DNA of 64,000 bases. Origin: JBFHIJ01 sp963678775. GTDB taxonomy: Bacteria; Bacteroidota; Ignavibacteria; Kapaibacteriales; UBA2268. A program made the position numbers and the translations under genes. A model generated the notes under the pieces. It searched no databases. It saw nothing but the letters and a program-made list of their open reading frames with translations, and was not told the origin of the DNA. Positions 1 through 8,792 of this stretch are shown here, in pieces. The first letter of the stretch is position 1. Each line of letters opens with the position of its first letter. The stretch is taken from contig CAXXGR010000004.1 of the NCBI GenBank assembly GCA_963678775.2, forward strand, positions 1-64,000, given 5' to 3'.

Positions 1-30
1 CCCTAAAGATAAGTAAGATAGTATTTATAT

Positions 31-1526
31 CTATTTATCATCTTCAAGAATTTTCCTGCATACATTTTGTCCACTAAGCAAAACCATAGGCATTCCTCCA
101 CCGGGATTCACCGAACCGCCTGTAAAGTATAGATTCTTGTATTTTTTGCTTTTCTTTGGTAACTTAAAAGCAAAGTTTTTCTTTAAATCCGAGACTACCC
201 CATATATCGAACCACCATTTGAATAATACATTTTTTCAATATCCAATGGAGTTAGAACATGTTCATACACGATGTGTTTCCGTATATCCGTTAGTCCTAT
301 GCGTTCCAATTTATCAAGTATAGTCTCCTTATACTGCATATAATCTTCGTGAGTTAGAGGTGTATTTTCATTGATATATGGGATATGTGGTAGAATTTTT
401 AAACCGGAACATCCTTTTGGAGCTACAGTAGGATCAGACTTAGATGCATCAACTAAATAGATTGTCGGATCTTTAGGCAGTTGTTTCGCATTGAATACAG
501 TATTGAAATGTTGCTTTTGATCTCCTGAAAACATAAAGTTATGATGAGCTAATTGTGGATATTGAGTATCTAATCCTATATCAAGAACAAGTCCGGAGCA
601 AGCCGGCTCAAATCGTTCTAATTTCTTTAAAAAAGCTTGATCTTCATTCAATAATCTTTTATATGCCGGAATACCTTCCATATTTGAAACTATAAAGTCA
701 GCGTTATGAACTTCATTGTTTACTTCAATACCGGAAACTCTATTTGAATCTTTAATAATTTTTGTAACCTCGCAATCAAGGTTGATCTTAATACCAAGTT
801 CCTGCATATATTTATTAAATCCTACTGCAATGTTATACATGCCACCGGGAACATACCAGAGGTCATATCTGAATTGTATTGTTGGCATAAGGTTCATAAA
901 CCCAGGGGCATTATAAGCTGAAGATCCTACATATTTAATGAAATAATCCATAACGTCAACAAGGTATGAATTTTTTATATGCTTTGCCACACTTCCATGC
1001 ATTGTTTTGAAAAAATCAATTTTGAAAATAGATGATAAATCGTAAAATTTAATAAAATCAAAAACATTATCAAGTCCGTTATCAAAATAACCATCAACAA
1101 TTATATCATATTGTTTTTCGGAGTAACTCATGAAATTTCTAAACTGATCATAAACATCTCCTCCTAATTTATCAAGCTCTTGCTTCATAAAATCCATATC
1201 AGGATGAAGGTCTATAACTGTACCATCCTCGAAAAAGTTTCGCCAATGAGGCCGTACTTTCTCTATTCTTATATAATCTTCCATTTTTTTTCCGGAAGCA
1301 TCAAACAGTTTTCTAAAATACTGAGGTAGAGTTAAAATTGAAGGACCAAGATCAAAAGTATATCCTTGTTCAGTTAGAGTATTTAATTTTCCGCCGATTT
1401 TATCATTTTTTTCAAATATTTCTACATCATATCCACTTATCCTTAGCATTATAGCTGCAGAAATGCCTCCAAGACCGGCACCAATTATTATAACTTTTTT
1501 CTTTTTGATGATGTATGATCTGGCAC
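31..1526 (-). CDS. CrtI-family carotenoid desaturase/oxidase, -1 frameshift needed at the 5' end
   Basis: FAD-dependent amine-oxidase-fold enzyme of the phytoene desaturase/diapolycopene oxidase (CrtI/CrtN/CrtP) superfamily, expected to act on carotenoid chains at the membrane. The C-terminal FAD motif is visible (TGGSVNPGGGMPM). The longest ATG-started frame begins at 1449 and lacks the Rossmann GxGxxG loop. That loop (IIIGAGLGG) is encoded just upstream in the same frame, which has no ATG, GTG, TTG or CTG before its stop at 1528-1530. A GTG at 1526-1524, 5 nt after GGAGG (1536-1532), starts another frame reading VPDHTSSKRKK. It meets the slippery heptamer A AAA AAG (1500-1494) in the correct phase, two codons before a stop. 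A -1 slip joins both parts into about 498 residues, matching the 499-residue paralogue at 3429-4928. A one-base sequencing deletion or a real mutation would look the same. It is the last gene of a four-gene minus-strand cluster, 41 bp after the aldehyde dehydrogenase. Desaturase versus oxidase cannot be decided here. Confidence 0.8.
1494..1500 (-). promoter_or_regulatory. candidate -1 slippery heptamer A AAA AAG
   Basis: In the frame opened by the GTG at 1526 the codons run AGA AAA AAG TTA TAA, so the heptamer A AAA AAG sits in the phase used by the E. coli dnaX -1 site. After a one-base slip, translation continues GTT ATA ATA ATT GGT GCC GGT, the Rossmann strand of the CrtI-family protein. 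No downstream stimulatory structure was established. A homopolymer error is the main alternative. Confidence 0.45.
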
Positions 1527-1567
1527 GTTAGCCTCCGACAATATCTATACAGGATTATTTTTTAATT

Positions 1568-2935
1568 CTAATAAAGAAACTTTATTGCTTTTTTTAATAT
1601 TTTTAAGGGCGTATCATAAGGAGGGTAAACTGCCTTTAAATCACCCCAAAAGCTCTTTTTCAAAATGGACTTTTTATTGCTAAATGTTTCAAAACTTGAT
1701 ATTCCATGATATCTTCCCATTCCGCTTTCTCCGACTCCGCCAAATGGCAATTCAGTAGACAAAAGTATATGGATTGTTCCGTTAATACAAACAGAACCGG
1801 ATGATGTCATATTTATTATTTTATCATGTTTAAATTTATCGTTTGAGAAATAATATAATACTAATGGCTTTGGACTTTCATTAAGCTTCACTATTTCCTG
1901 TTCCAGATCTTCATAAATAATAATTGGCAGAATAGGTCCAAAGATCTCTTCATTCATTAACTTGGAGTTATGGTCAATATCAGTAATTATTGTAGGAGAA
2001 ATATAAAGATTTTCTTTCTTACAAATTCCACCTTCAATTATTTTTTCTTCCGCCATCAACTTTGTCAAACGGTCAAAATGAAAGTCATTTACTATATGCG
2101 TGAAATCTTTTTCTGTATAAAAATGTTTTATTGTTGTAATCAATTGTTCAACAAATTTATCTTTGATATCTCTATGAAGTAAAACATAATCAGGAGCTAC
2201 ACATGTCTGACCGGCATTAAAAAACTTACCCCATGCAATTCTTCTTGCTGCTACTTCAATATTGACATCCGAATCTACGATACAAGGATTTTTTCCACCT
2301 AGCTCGAGAGTTACAGGAATTAGATATTCAGCCGCTGATTTCATAATTATTTTACCAATACTGGTACTTCCGGTAAAAAATATATAATCAATATGATCAT
2401 TAATCAGTGAATGAACGGATTCAGCATCTCCTTCTACCACAGTTATATACTCTTTATCAAAATTATCCGACAATATTCTATAGATAAGATTAGATGTATG
2501 CTTTGAAATTTCAGAGGGTTTAGCTATGATACAATTACCGGCCGCAATTGCTCCAATTAAAGGTGAAAATAGCAAAGCAAACGGATAATTCCAGGGACTG
2601 ATGATAAGAACGGTTCCATATGGTTCATACTGATAGTAACTTTTACCGGGTTTATTGATAAAAGGTGTACGAACTCTTTCCTTCTTTCTCAATTTATTTA
2701 AGTATTTAATAAAAAAACGTATTTCTTTCAATACATATGATATTTCACTCGTATAAGATTCGGTGATGCTTTTATGCAAGTCGTTTGACAATGCTCTTAA
2801 TATATCTTGTTCATTTTCTTCAATTATTTCTTTCAGTTTTTTTAGCATTGATATTCTAAATTCAATACTTTTTGTCCTTCCTGAATGAAAATATTTTTTT
2901 TGTTGCATCTGCAAAGAAATAAATGAGTTCTTCAT
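1568..2935 (-). CDS. aldehyde dehydrogenase, carotenoid-type (AldH-like)
   Basis: NAD(P)-dependent aldehyde dehydrogenase of the class-3/AldH type, about 455 residues. The nucleotide-side motif ELGGKNP and the catalytic cysteine in NAGQTCVAPDY are present, as is the late EIFGPILP motif, so it should be active. The C-terminus ends in a hydrophobic IKFLY, as in short membrane-associated class-3 enzymes. It resembles the AldH that oxidises diaponeurosporenal in staphyloxanthin synthesis, and it lies between two CrtI-family genes, so a carotenoid aldehyde substrate is a reasonable inference. A GTG at 2938 lies one codon upstream; the ATG at 2935 with GGAAAG a few bases before it is preferred. It sits 20 bp after the DUF2141 gene, consistent with one transcript. 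Confidence 0.85.
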   Translation of the reverse strand: MKNSFISLQMQQKKYFHSGRTKSIEFRISMLKKLKEIIEENEQDILRALSNDLHKSITESYTSEISYVLKEIRFFIKYLNKLRKKERVRTPFINKPGKSYYQYEPYGTVLIISPWNYPFALLFSPLIGAIAAGNCIIAKPSEISKHTSNLIYRILSDNFDKEYITVVEGDAESVHSLINDHIDYIFFTGSTSIGKIIMKSAAEYLIPVTLELGGKNPCIVDSDVNIEVAARRIAWGKFFNAGQTCVAPDYVLLHRDIKDKFVEQLITTIKHFYTEKDFTHIVNDFHFDRLTKLMAEEKIIEGGICKKENLYISPTIITDIDHNSKLMNEEIFGPILPIIIYEDLEQEIVKLNESPKPLVLYYFSNDKFKHDKIINMTSSGSVCINGTIHILLSTELPFGGVGESGMGRYHGISSFETFSNKKSILKKSFWGDLKAVYPPYDTPLKILKKAIKFLY

Positions 2936-2955
2936 CACAAACTTTCCAAGATAAA

Positions 2956-3408
2956 TTAGTTGACCATGTTTATTACAATTATCTTTTGGGTTGAACTTAA
3001 AGTAATCTTGGCATCTTCGAATGTGGGCGGTCCAAAATTACCTTTTGCATCATTAGATGCACCAAATCCTTCATTTGGTATCCCAAGCCAATTTGTATTT
3101 ACTTCTCCATTATTATCTTCATCATGATGAACACTAACTGCATAGTCTCCATAGGGAATATCTTTAAATTTGTATAAAACTTTTCGCTCAAATATTGGAA
3201 CAGTTATCCTTTTAAATGCTTTTTCAGATGACATAGGATAGAATTCTTCCATCTCTGATTTGAAAATGAGAATTCTTGCTTTTCCAATACTGCTTTCAAA
3301 GCCGTTGATTTTAACAATTAAAATACCTTTTTCATCTTGCGAATTAGAAAAACCTAAAACAAACAAGAGCAATAAAACCGAAAATAGTTTTCTCCATAAT
3401 AATTTCAT
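2956..3408 (-). CDS. DUF2141 exported protein
   Basis: A 150-residue protein with an N-terminal signal sequence (hydrophobic LFSVLLLLFVLGFS, cleavage near residue 24). The body carries the DUF2141 signature: YAVSVHHDEDNNGEVNTNWLG followed by IPNEGFG and a FGPPTFEDA stretch. The fold is a small extracytoplasmic beta-sandwich; biochemical function is unknown. It sits between the upstream CrtI-family gene and the aldehyde dehydrogenase with 20-bp gaps on both sides. DUF2141 genes are often found next to carotenoid genes in Bacteroidota, so a role in pigment handling is plausible but unproven. The start at 3408 is preceded by GGGGAT. Confidence 0.85.
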   Translation of the reverse strand: MKLLWRKLFSVLLLLFVLGFSNSQDEKGILIVKINGFESSIGKARILIFKSEMEEFYPMSSEKAFKRITVPIFERKVLYKFKDIPYGDYAVSVHHDEDNNGEVNTNWLGIPNEGFGASNDAKGNFGPPTFEDAKITLSSTQKIIVINMVN

Positions 3409-3428
3409 ATGATCCCCATTATACTCTT

Positions 3429-4928
3429 TTATGCCCCCAATGTCATTCCTTCTTTCTTTAGTATTAGTTCAGAAGAGATCCTTGCTGATTCGAAAATTGT
3501 TGGCAGCCCGCTGCCCGGATGTGTTCCACCACCTACAAGATAGCAATTTTTAAACTCTTCAAATTCATTATGAGGTCTGAAATAGAGTAATTGTCCCATA
3601 TTGTGCCCAAGATTAAAAGTCGCACCATTAAAAATATCCATTTTATTGAGCCAATCGTCAGGAGTAATCATTCGAATTTCTTCAATATGATCTTCCAAAT
3701 TATTCATCCCGGCTTTGGTTTCTAATAATCTTAAAAGTTTTGATTTAAAAGCTTCTTTATTATTTTCCCAATCAATTCCGCCACTTGTATTTCCTATAGG
3801 AACAAGTACATATAAAGAAGATTTCCCTTCAGGTGCCAAAGTAGGATCAATTACACTAGGGTTGTGCACATAGAATGAAGGATCTTCCGGAATTATGGAA
3901 TTACTTACTATTTCTTTCACGTTATGCTTATAATCCTCTGCAAAGAAAATATTGTGATGAGCAATATTATCGTAAATTTTGTCAAGTCCAATATATAACA
4001 TAAAAGTAGAGCAAGAATATTTCATTTTATCAAGCTTATGATCAGTATATTTTTTTCGATCACCTGCATCAACAAGGTTTTTCATGGCGTGAGCAAAATC
4101 AGCGTTTAATATTACATAGTCTGCATATTCTTTGCTTCCATCTTCAAAGACAACTCCTTTAGCCACTGAATCCTCTACTATTAGTTTTTTAACCGGAGTT
4201 GATAAATGAATATTTCCGTGACACTCATCAATTACTTTCGCCATTGCTTTTGACAATTGATTCAAACCACCTTCAATGTGAAATACCCCTCCGCCATGTT
4301 CAATAAATGATAAAATACTAAACAAACCGGGAGCTTCCCATGGCGACATCCCAATATATTTTGCCTGAAATGTAAAACAGATTTTCAGGTCTTCATCACT
4401 AAAATATTTGCCAAGCACATCAAATAAACTCAAATGTGAATCAAGATAAGGGAGTGCCTTCAAGAGACGGGTTGAAATATAATCAGAAATTTTCCCGTAT
4501 GGAACTTCGAGACAGGGTATAAGCCTCTCGTACTTTTTCTTTTCTCTTTCAATATATTTTATATACCCCTCAGAACTCCCAGGAAAAACTCTCTCTATTT
4601 CTTCAATCATTTTGTTTCGATCATTTGTCGGATGAAAAGTCTTATCTTTAAAAACAAGCTTATACATAGGATCAAGTTCTACAACCTTCAAATAATCATA
4701 CATATCCCTTTTACATAAACTAAAAAGGGTTTCAAGGACTTCTTTCATTAGAAAGAATGTTGGTCCAATATCAAATTTATATTCACCCGCTTGAATGGAA
4801 CCATTCCTTCCTCCTACAATGTCCTTTTTTTCGTAAATATGAACATCAAACCCCTTTTGAGAAAGAATCATTCCAGCGGATAAGCCTCCCGGTCCTGCAC
4901 CTACTATTATTACTTTTTTTTTCGACAT
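3429..4928 (-). CDS. CrtI-family phytoene desaturase-like FAD enzyme
   Basis: First gene of the carotenoid-like cluster, 499 residues. The N-terminal dinucleotide-binding loop is intact (KKVIIVGAGPGG, residues 4-15) with the acidic strand end YEKK. The C-terminal CrtI motif HPGSGLPTIFES is present. These are hallmarks of the CrtI/CrtN desaturase superfamily, which removes hydrogens from or oxidises polyenes using FAD. The ATG at 4928 follows AGGA by about 7 nt. Together with the second CrtI-family gene and the aldehyde dehydrogenase it resembles the CrtN/CrtP/AldH set that makes carboxylated C30 or C40 carotenoids. No phytoene synthase (crtB) is visible in the window; it could lie beyond the left edge. 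Confidence 0.85.
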   Translation of the reverse strand: MSKKKVIIVGAGPGGLSAGMILSQKGFDVHIYEKKDIVGGRNGSIQAGEYKFDIGPTFFLMKEVLETLFSLCKRDMYDYLKVVELDPMYKLVFKDKTFHPTNDRNKMIEEIERVFPGSSEGYIKYIEREKKKYERLIPCLEVPYGKISDYISTRLLKALPYLDSHLSLFDVLGKYFSDEDLKICFTFQAKYIGMSPWEAPGLFSILSFIEHGGGVFHIEGGLNQLSKAMAKVIDECHGNIHLSTPVKKLIVEDSVAKGVVFEDGSKEYADYVILNADFAHAMKNLVDAGDRKKYTDHKLDKMKYSCSTFMLYIGLDKIYDNIAHHNIFFAEDYKHNVKEIVSNSIIPEDPSFYVHNPSVIDPTLAPEGKSSLYVLVPIGNTSGGIDWENNKEAFKSKLLRLLETKAGMNNLEDHIEEIRMITPDDWLNKMDIFNGATFNLGHNMGQLLYFRPHNEFEEFKNCYLVGGGTHPGSGLPTIFESARISSELILKKEGMTLGA

Positions 4929-5469
4929 TGAGAATCCTAACCATGGTTATCGATAATTAACTTCTTTCAAAAGTCAAAGATTTTTCAATCATAATAATCA
5001 ATATACGAATAATTTATATTATTTATTATATTTTAGAAAAGTTTTGAGCTATAGATAAAATTATAGTACCTTTTTGGGTCAATAGTTCTTCTAAGCGATA
5101 GTATCAAGAATATTTATTTGAAAGAATAGCATAGCTATTTTGTTTAGGAATGGTCAAATATTTTTTTAGTAGAGACATATTTAGCGGTATTGATGAACTG
5201 ATATCAATCTAAACTACGAACATATTAGCGTTTACGAGGAGGATTCTAATCAGATTCTCTGTAATGAACTCAATCAATCAGATCGGTTTAAAGATAAATA
5301 TTTAGGTACTATAGGAATTATTTATCCCAAATCCCTAATACAAACTTGCGGTTCTGGCAAAAAGAAGCTAACTTAATATTCAAAAACTGTAGAGCCGCGA
5401 TGCTTTGCGACTCATAAATCAACTTGATTTGGCAGAGATACAGGTTATGTTACAATTAGTTAGATGGAA
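4929..5469. other. gene-free stretch upstream of the carotenoid cluster
   Basis: AT-rich with no convincing coding frame. It should contain the promoter of the minus-strand carotenoid operon near its left end, but no promoter could be placed. A small imperfect hairpin with arms GAGCCGC and GCGACTC lies at about 5392-5413 and looks like a decayed palindromic repeat. Nothing else was recognised. Confidence 0.5.
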
Positions 5470-5660
5470 AATGTCGTTAGAAATAATGAAAATGACTTTA
5501 AGTAGTTGAATGGCAAGGGGTTAAAACCCCTTGTTTATTAAGAAGTTAAGTAATATTTTCTTACAAAGGAAGTAAGTATGCTTCTTGATTCTACGGTCAT
5601 TTACAGCACTATGATGATTTCTAATGACATATCCGGGTTTATCGTATTTGTGGTATTCAT
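5470..5660 (+). repeat. dispersed REP-like repeat, copy 1
   Basis: About 190 bp closely resemble 59112-59300 in the same orientation. Both have a palindromic core (AAGGGGTT-aa-AACCCCTT here, 5515-5532) followed by conserved blocks such as GTAATATTTTCTT, AAAGGAAGTAAG, CTTGATT and TTTACAGCACT. No coding potential is evident. The shape suggests a non-autonomous REP/MITE-like element. It ends about 110 bp from the initiator tRNA. Confidence 0.6.
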
Positions 5661-5768
5661 AGCTTGAATGTGGTATTGGAGATAATGGAATAGATATAAA
5701 TGATTGTCCGTAATAAATACAAAAAAGTCCTAAGCTTTTAAAAGCAAAGGACTTATATACTCTCAGAG

Positions 5769-5841
<73 letters not shown>

Positions 5842-5932
5842 ATGTTTTGTTATACAAATATAGGTACTCTTATTGCCAAAAGCAAGGAAGAATCTACTTA
5901 TTATTATATACTAATACAATATGTGTTTTGTG

Positions 5933-6649
5933 TTAAAATACTAAATCCAGCTGATAAGTCAAAAAGAACGTGTCTTCCCCATAACCTAATGATATTAGGT
6001 TTGCTTGAAAAACAAACAAGAGTGATAAACCTTGCAATTGGGTACTGTTTTTAAACCTGGGCAGTAATTCTAAAAATGCAAGAGAATTAACACCCGAATA
6101 TGTTTTAATCTTGCCATAACCTTCGTCTGGGTTGACTGATTTGACTGTATATGATGACCATAAACCACCACCCAATGAAGAATTCAGATATAGATTAGAT
6201 ATACGTTTGCGATAATCTAATTCTGTCACTTGTATTTGCAGTTCGCTTATCCTATCCGAAGGAGTTTTCACATAATTTTGCTCATTATTGGTTTGCAAAT
6301 CAATATTTAAAGAAATAGTCTTGTTGAGAGTATCTATCTCTACTTTGAATGCATCAAACCAAAAAACCTTTCTTTCCCATATATAAAACATATTTGTATC
6401 TTTTGGGTAGTTTTCAATAATACCGGTGATTTCTCCACTGTAATTAGTAGTATCCAGTACTATGATATGATTTTCTACAGGCTCAGTAGGAATAGAATCC
6501 TCATTTTCAACTAACATCCCGGAAGATTCGCTAATATTTGTCTCCATAGAGGTCTTTTTTAGATTGTCATCTACCTCAGTAGGGTTGTCGCAAGCACTTA
6601 TAACAATGATGCATACAATTATAGTCCATATATATAATATTGTTTTCAT
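5933..6649 (-). CDS. lipoprotein of unknown function in the ECF sigma operon
   Basis: A 238-residue protein whose N-terminus is a lipoprotein signal peptide: a hydrophobic stretch ending in the lipobox ISAC with Cys at residue 20, followed by DNPTEVDD. The rest is not recognised. The C-terminal half alternates polar and aromatic residues and ends LTYQLDLVF, which would suit beta-structure close to the outer membrane. Its start overlaps the stop of the upstream anti-sigma/beta-barrel gene by one base (TAATG), so translation is probably coupled. As third gene of a sigma/anti-sigma operon it may take part in sensing an envelope signal; that is inference. Confidence 0.7.
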   Translation of the reverse strand: MKTILYIWTIIVCIIVISACDNPTEVDDNLKKTSMETNISESSGMLVENEDSIPTEPVENHIIVLDTTNYSGEITGIIENYPKDTNMFYIWERKVFWFDAFKVEIDTLNKTISLNIDLQTNNEQNYVKTPSDRISELQIQVTELDYRKRISNLYLNSSLGGGLWSSYTVKSVNPDEGYGKIKTYSGVNSLAFLELLPRFKNSTQLQGLSLLFVFQANLISLGYGEDTFFLTYQLDLVF

Positions 6650-7896
6650 TATAGATGAAACGAAGCTCCAAATTGAATACCAAACTTATGAGAAGTATAG
6701 TCTATGTTTTGGAAATTATATCTCATAGCACTGCCGTCTATTCCAAAAATCAAGGAATATGATGGATGTGGTGAGTAGTTTGCACCAACGAAAAATCTTC
6801 CTACAGGGCCAACATTATTGGCACCAACCGATATCTGAGCAAATGGTGCAAAATTATACAATTTCAAGAACTCAGGTGAGTATCTTACCGCTGCAGTCAA
6901 AGAGCTTGTATTAGGATAAACCTCATATTTATAAAGCTGATTTGCCCCCTCTAATCCTTTGAAATCCAGATAGAAATTTTCTCTGCGGTACTCAACCCCT
7001 AACATTAATTCCTCTGAAACAGACTTAAATAAGCTTAAGGAAGTATTATTCCAATCTTGATACTGAGAAGGATTTAGGCCTTGCGAATTAGTCCAGTCTT
7101 TAGCAGTTCTAAATTCAAATACAATACCATAAGAAGTTTGCTCTGATTGATATCCAATAGGAGCATTTTTTGATTGTATTTTGTTGCCATTAAACAGCTC
7201 GAGATCTGCTTGATAAACCAACAATTCATTATTACCTGACAAATCAAAATGATTCGAGCCGGCAATATCTGATTGATGTATCTCTTTTACTATATTTTCT
7301 AAACCTGTTACTGTCTGTTCTGAAGGCTTTTCATTAGTAATATAAATATATTTATAAACTATTTGATCAGTTGGTTGTCCGTCTGCTTGTTTACTTCCTA
7401 CAGAAGCATTTTCGTTTTCAGTGCTATTTACTACAGGAATATTACTATTGTCCATTGCATTAGTATTATCAGTAAAACCTTCATGCTTGTTATTAAAAAC
7501 CACTGATTGATCTGACGCAAAATTCCCCGAATCCATAAGTAGTAACATTACTAAAGCAGTAGTAACGGCAGTAGCAACTCCAGTCCAAATCATTCCACTA
7601 TATTTAGACATAATCGACCATATTTTACTCATAGACGAAGTAGCAACAGCTCCACCTACAGGTACTTGAGCCACAGGCGGTGGGGTCAATCCCAACTCGG
7701 AAAATATCGCCATAGTGGAAGCAACTTTTGGAGTGCCGGCCTTTATATCACCTTTTATCGCATTTTTTATAGCTAATTGCTCTTTAAGCTCCATCCTCAT
7801 CATCTCGTCGGATGATAATGCATAGAAGAGCTCTGTTTCCTGATTCTGGGACAGAGTTCCGTCTAAAAAGTCATGTATTAATCTATCTTTTTCCAT
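6649..7896 (-). CDS. anti-sigma-like membrane protein with a C-terminal beta-barrel-like domain
   Basis: A 415-residue protein directly after an ECF sigma gene (4-bp gap), the usual place of an anti-sigma factor. Residues 1-60 look like a cytoplasmic anti-sigma segment (MEKDRLIHDFLDGTLSQNQE...), residues about 101-122 form one transmembrane helix (MIWTGVATAVTTALVMLLLM), and residues 123-205 are a low-complexity periplasmic linker. Residues about 210-415 alternate hydrophobic and polar residues with many aromatics and Gly, and end in FGASFHL, like a small outer-membrane barrel. If right, one chain would link an inner-membrane anti-sigma factor to an outer-membrane-type barrel. A soluble periplasmic beta-domain is the alternative. 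No zinc-binding HxxxCxxC motif is present. Confidence 0.7.
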   Translation of the reverse strand: MEKDRLIHDFLDGTLSQNQETELFYALSSDEMMRMELKEQLAIKNAIKGDIKAGTPKVASTMAIFSELGLTPPPVAQVPVGGAVATSSMSKIWSIMSKYSGMIWTGVATAVTTALVMLLLMDSGNFASDQSVVFNNKHEGFTDNTNAMDNSNIPVVNSTENENASVGSKQADGQPTDQIVYKYIYITNEKPSEQTVTGLENIVKEIHQSDIAGSNHFDLSGNNELLVYQADLELFNGNKIQSKNAPIGYQSEQTSYGIVFEFRTAKDWTNSQGLNPSQYQDWNNTSLSLFKSVSEELMLGVEYRRENFYLDFKGLEGANQLYKYEVYPNTSSLTAAVRYSPEFLKLYNFAPFAQISVGANNVGPVGRFFVGANYSPHPSYSLIFGIDGSAMRYNFQNIDYTSHKFGIQFGASFHL

Positions 7897-7900
7897 ATTA

Positions 7901-8470
7901 TCACCGCAATTTAGATAAATCTTTTAAGTAAGGTTGCAGTATTTCTTTTATCTTTTGTTTTGCTCTAAAGACTCTCGACTTAGCATTAGCAACAGAAATA
8001 TTACATGCTTCTGCTATATCGTTATAAGAAAATCCACTATACTCTCTAAGAACAAATGCTTCTCTATAGTCATATTCGACAAGTTCCAGAGCAGTATTAA
8101 TCAAATCTAAAAGTTCTTTCTGTTCGTAATTTTGATTATCATGCATATAAAAATCAAGTTTGTCTATCTCCACAGTATTTTTCTTATCTCGTTTAAAATT
8201 GAGACACAGATTCCTGGCAATAGTTATCAAAAAACCTTGTATGTTTTTACTTGCATGATTTCCCTGTACATTTTTATAAAACTTGATAAAAGTTTCCTGA
8301 AATATATCCTCAGCAGCATCCTCATCTCCTAACACGCGCAAGCAATAAGCATGCACACCGGAAGAGTACCTGTTATATAGTTCCTGAAATGCTGTTTCTG
8401 CATCTTTTCGGGATGCGTTTAGCATTTGAGCCAGTTCTATATCACTATATGATGCTAATTTACTTGCCAT
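7901..8470 (-). CDS. ECF-family RNA polymerase sigma factor
   Basis: A 189-residue sigma-70 family protein of the extracytoplasmic function type. Region 2 is clear (AFQELYNRYSSGVHAYCLRV, then DEDAAEDIFQETFIKFY), and region 4 carries the helix-turn-helix around REAFVLREYSGFSYNDIAE and ISVANAKSRVFRAKQKI. There is no region 1 or 3, as expected for ECF factors. It is the first gene of a three-gene operon with a membrane anti-sigma-like protein and a lipoprotein. The 322-bp gap to the divergent secreted-protein gene at 8793 should hold its promoter and possibly that of a target. Confidence 0.9.
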   Translation of the reverse strand: MASKLASYSDIELAQMLNASRKDAETAFQELYNRYSSGVHAYCLRVLGDEDAAEDIFQETFIKFYKNVQGNHASKNIQGFLITIARNLCLNFKRDKKNTVEIDKLDFYMHDNQNYEQKELLDLINTALELVEYDYREAFVLREYSGFSYNDIAEACNISVANAKSRVFRAKQKIKEILQPYLKDLSKLR

Positions 8471-8792
8471 AAATTTTTGTATTTGGGATACAGTTTAATT
8501 AAGATACACTGGATTAGAAGATTCGTTGCAAACTAATTTGAAGCAAGAATGCCAGAAGCTAAAATTTCTACACTAATAGAAAAGAATTCAGCTGCTAACC
8601 CCAATTTACAAATAATAAATTAGCTGTCTGCAAAGATATTCTTACAGTTCCATATAATATAGACTATCAAACCGATTAATATTTTTTTTGAATTATTATG
8701 CAACGTTTTTATTTAACCTGTGTAGATTTAACTACAACACGAATAAGTATCCCAAAAAAATAATAATTCAATAAAATACTGAGGTAAGCATT
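8471..8792. other. divergent intergenic region between ECF sigma gene and T9SS protein
   Basis: A 322-bp AT-rich spacer with no coding frame. It must contain promoters for both flanking genes. A GTAG-ATTTAA-CTAC inverted repeat near 8725 is a possible operator, but nothing links it to a named regulator. A ribosome-binding GAGG lies just before the ATG at 8793. Confidence 0.4.

Noticed and set aside
716..916. Plus-strand 66-residue frame
   Set aside because: It is antisense to the CrtI-family gene with no supporting signal; like most other short frames opposite real genes, it is a shadow.
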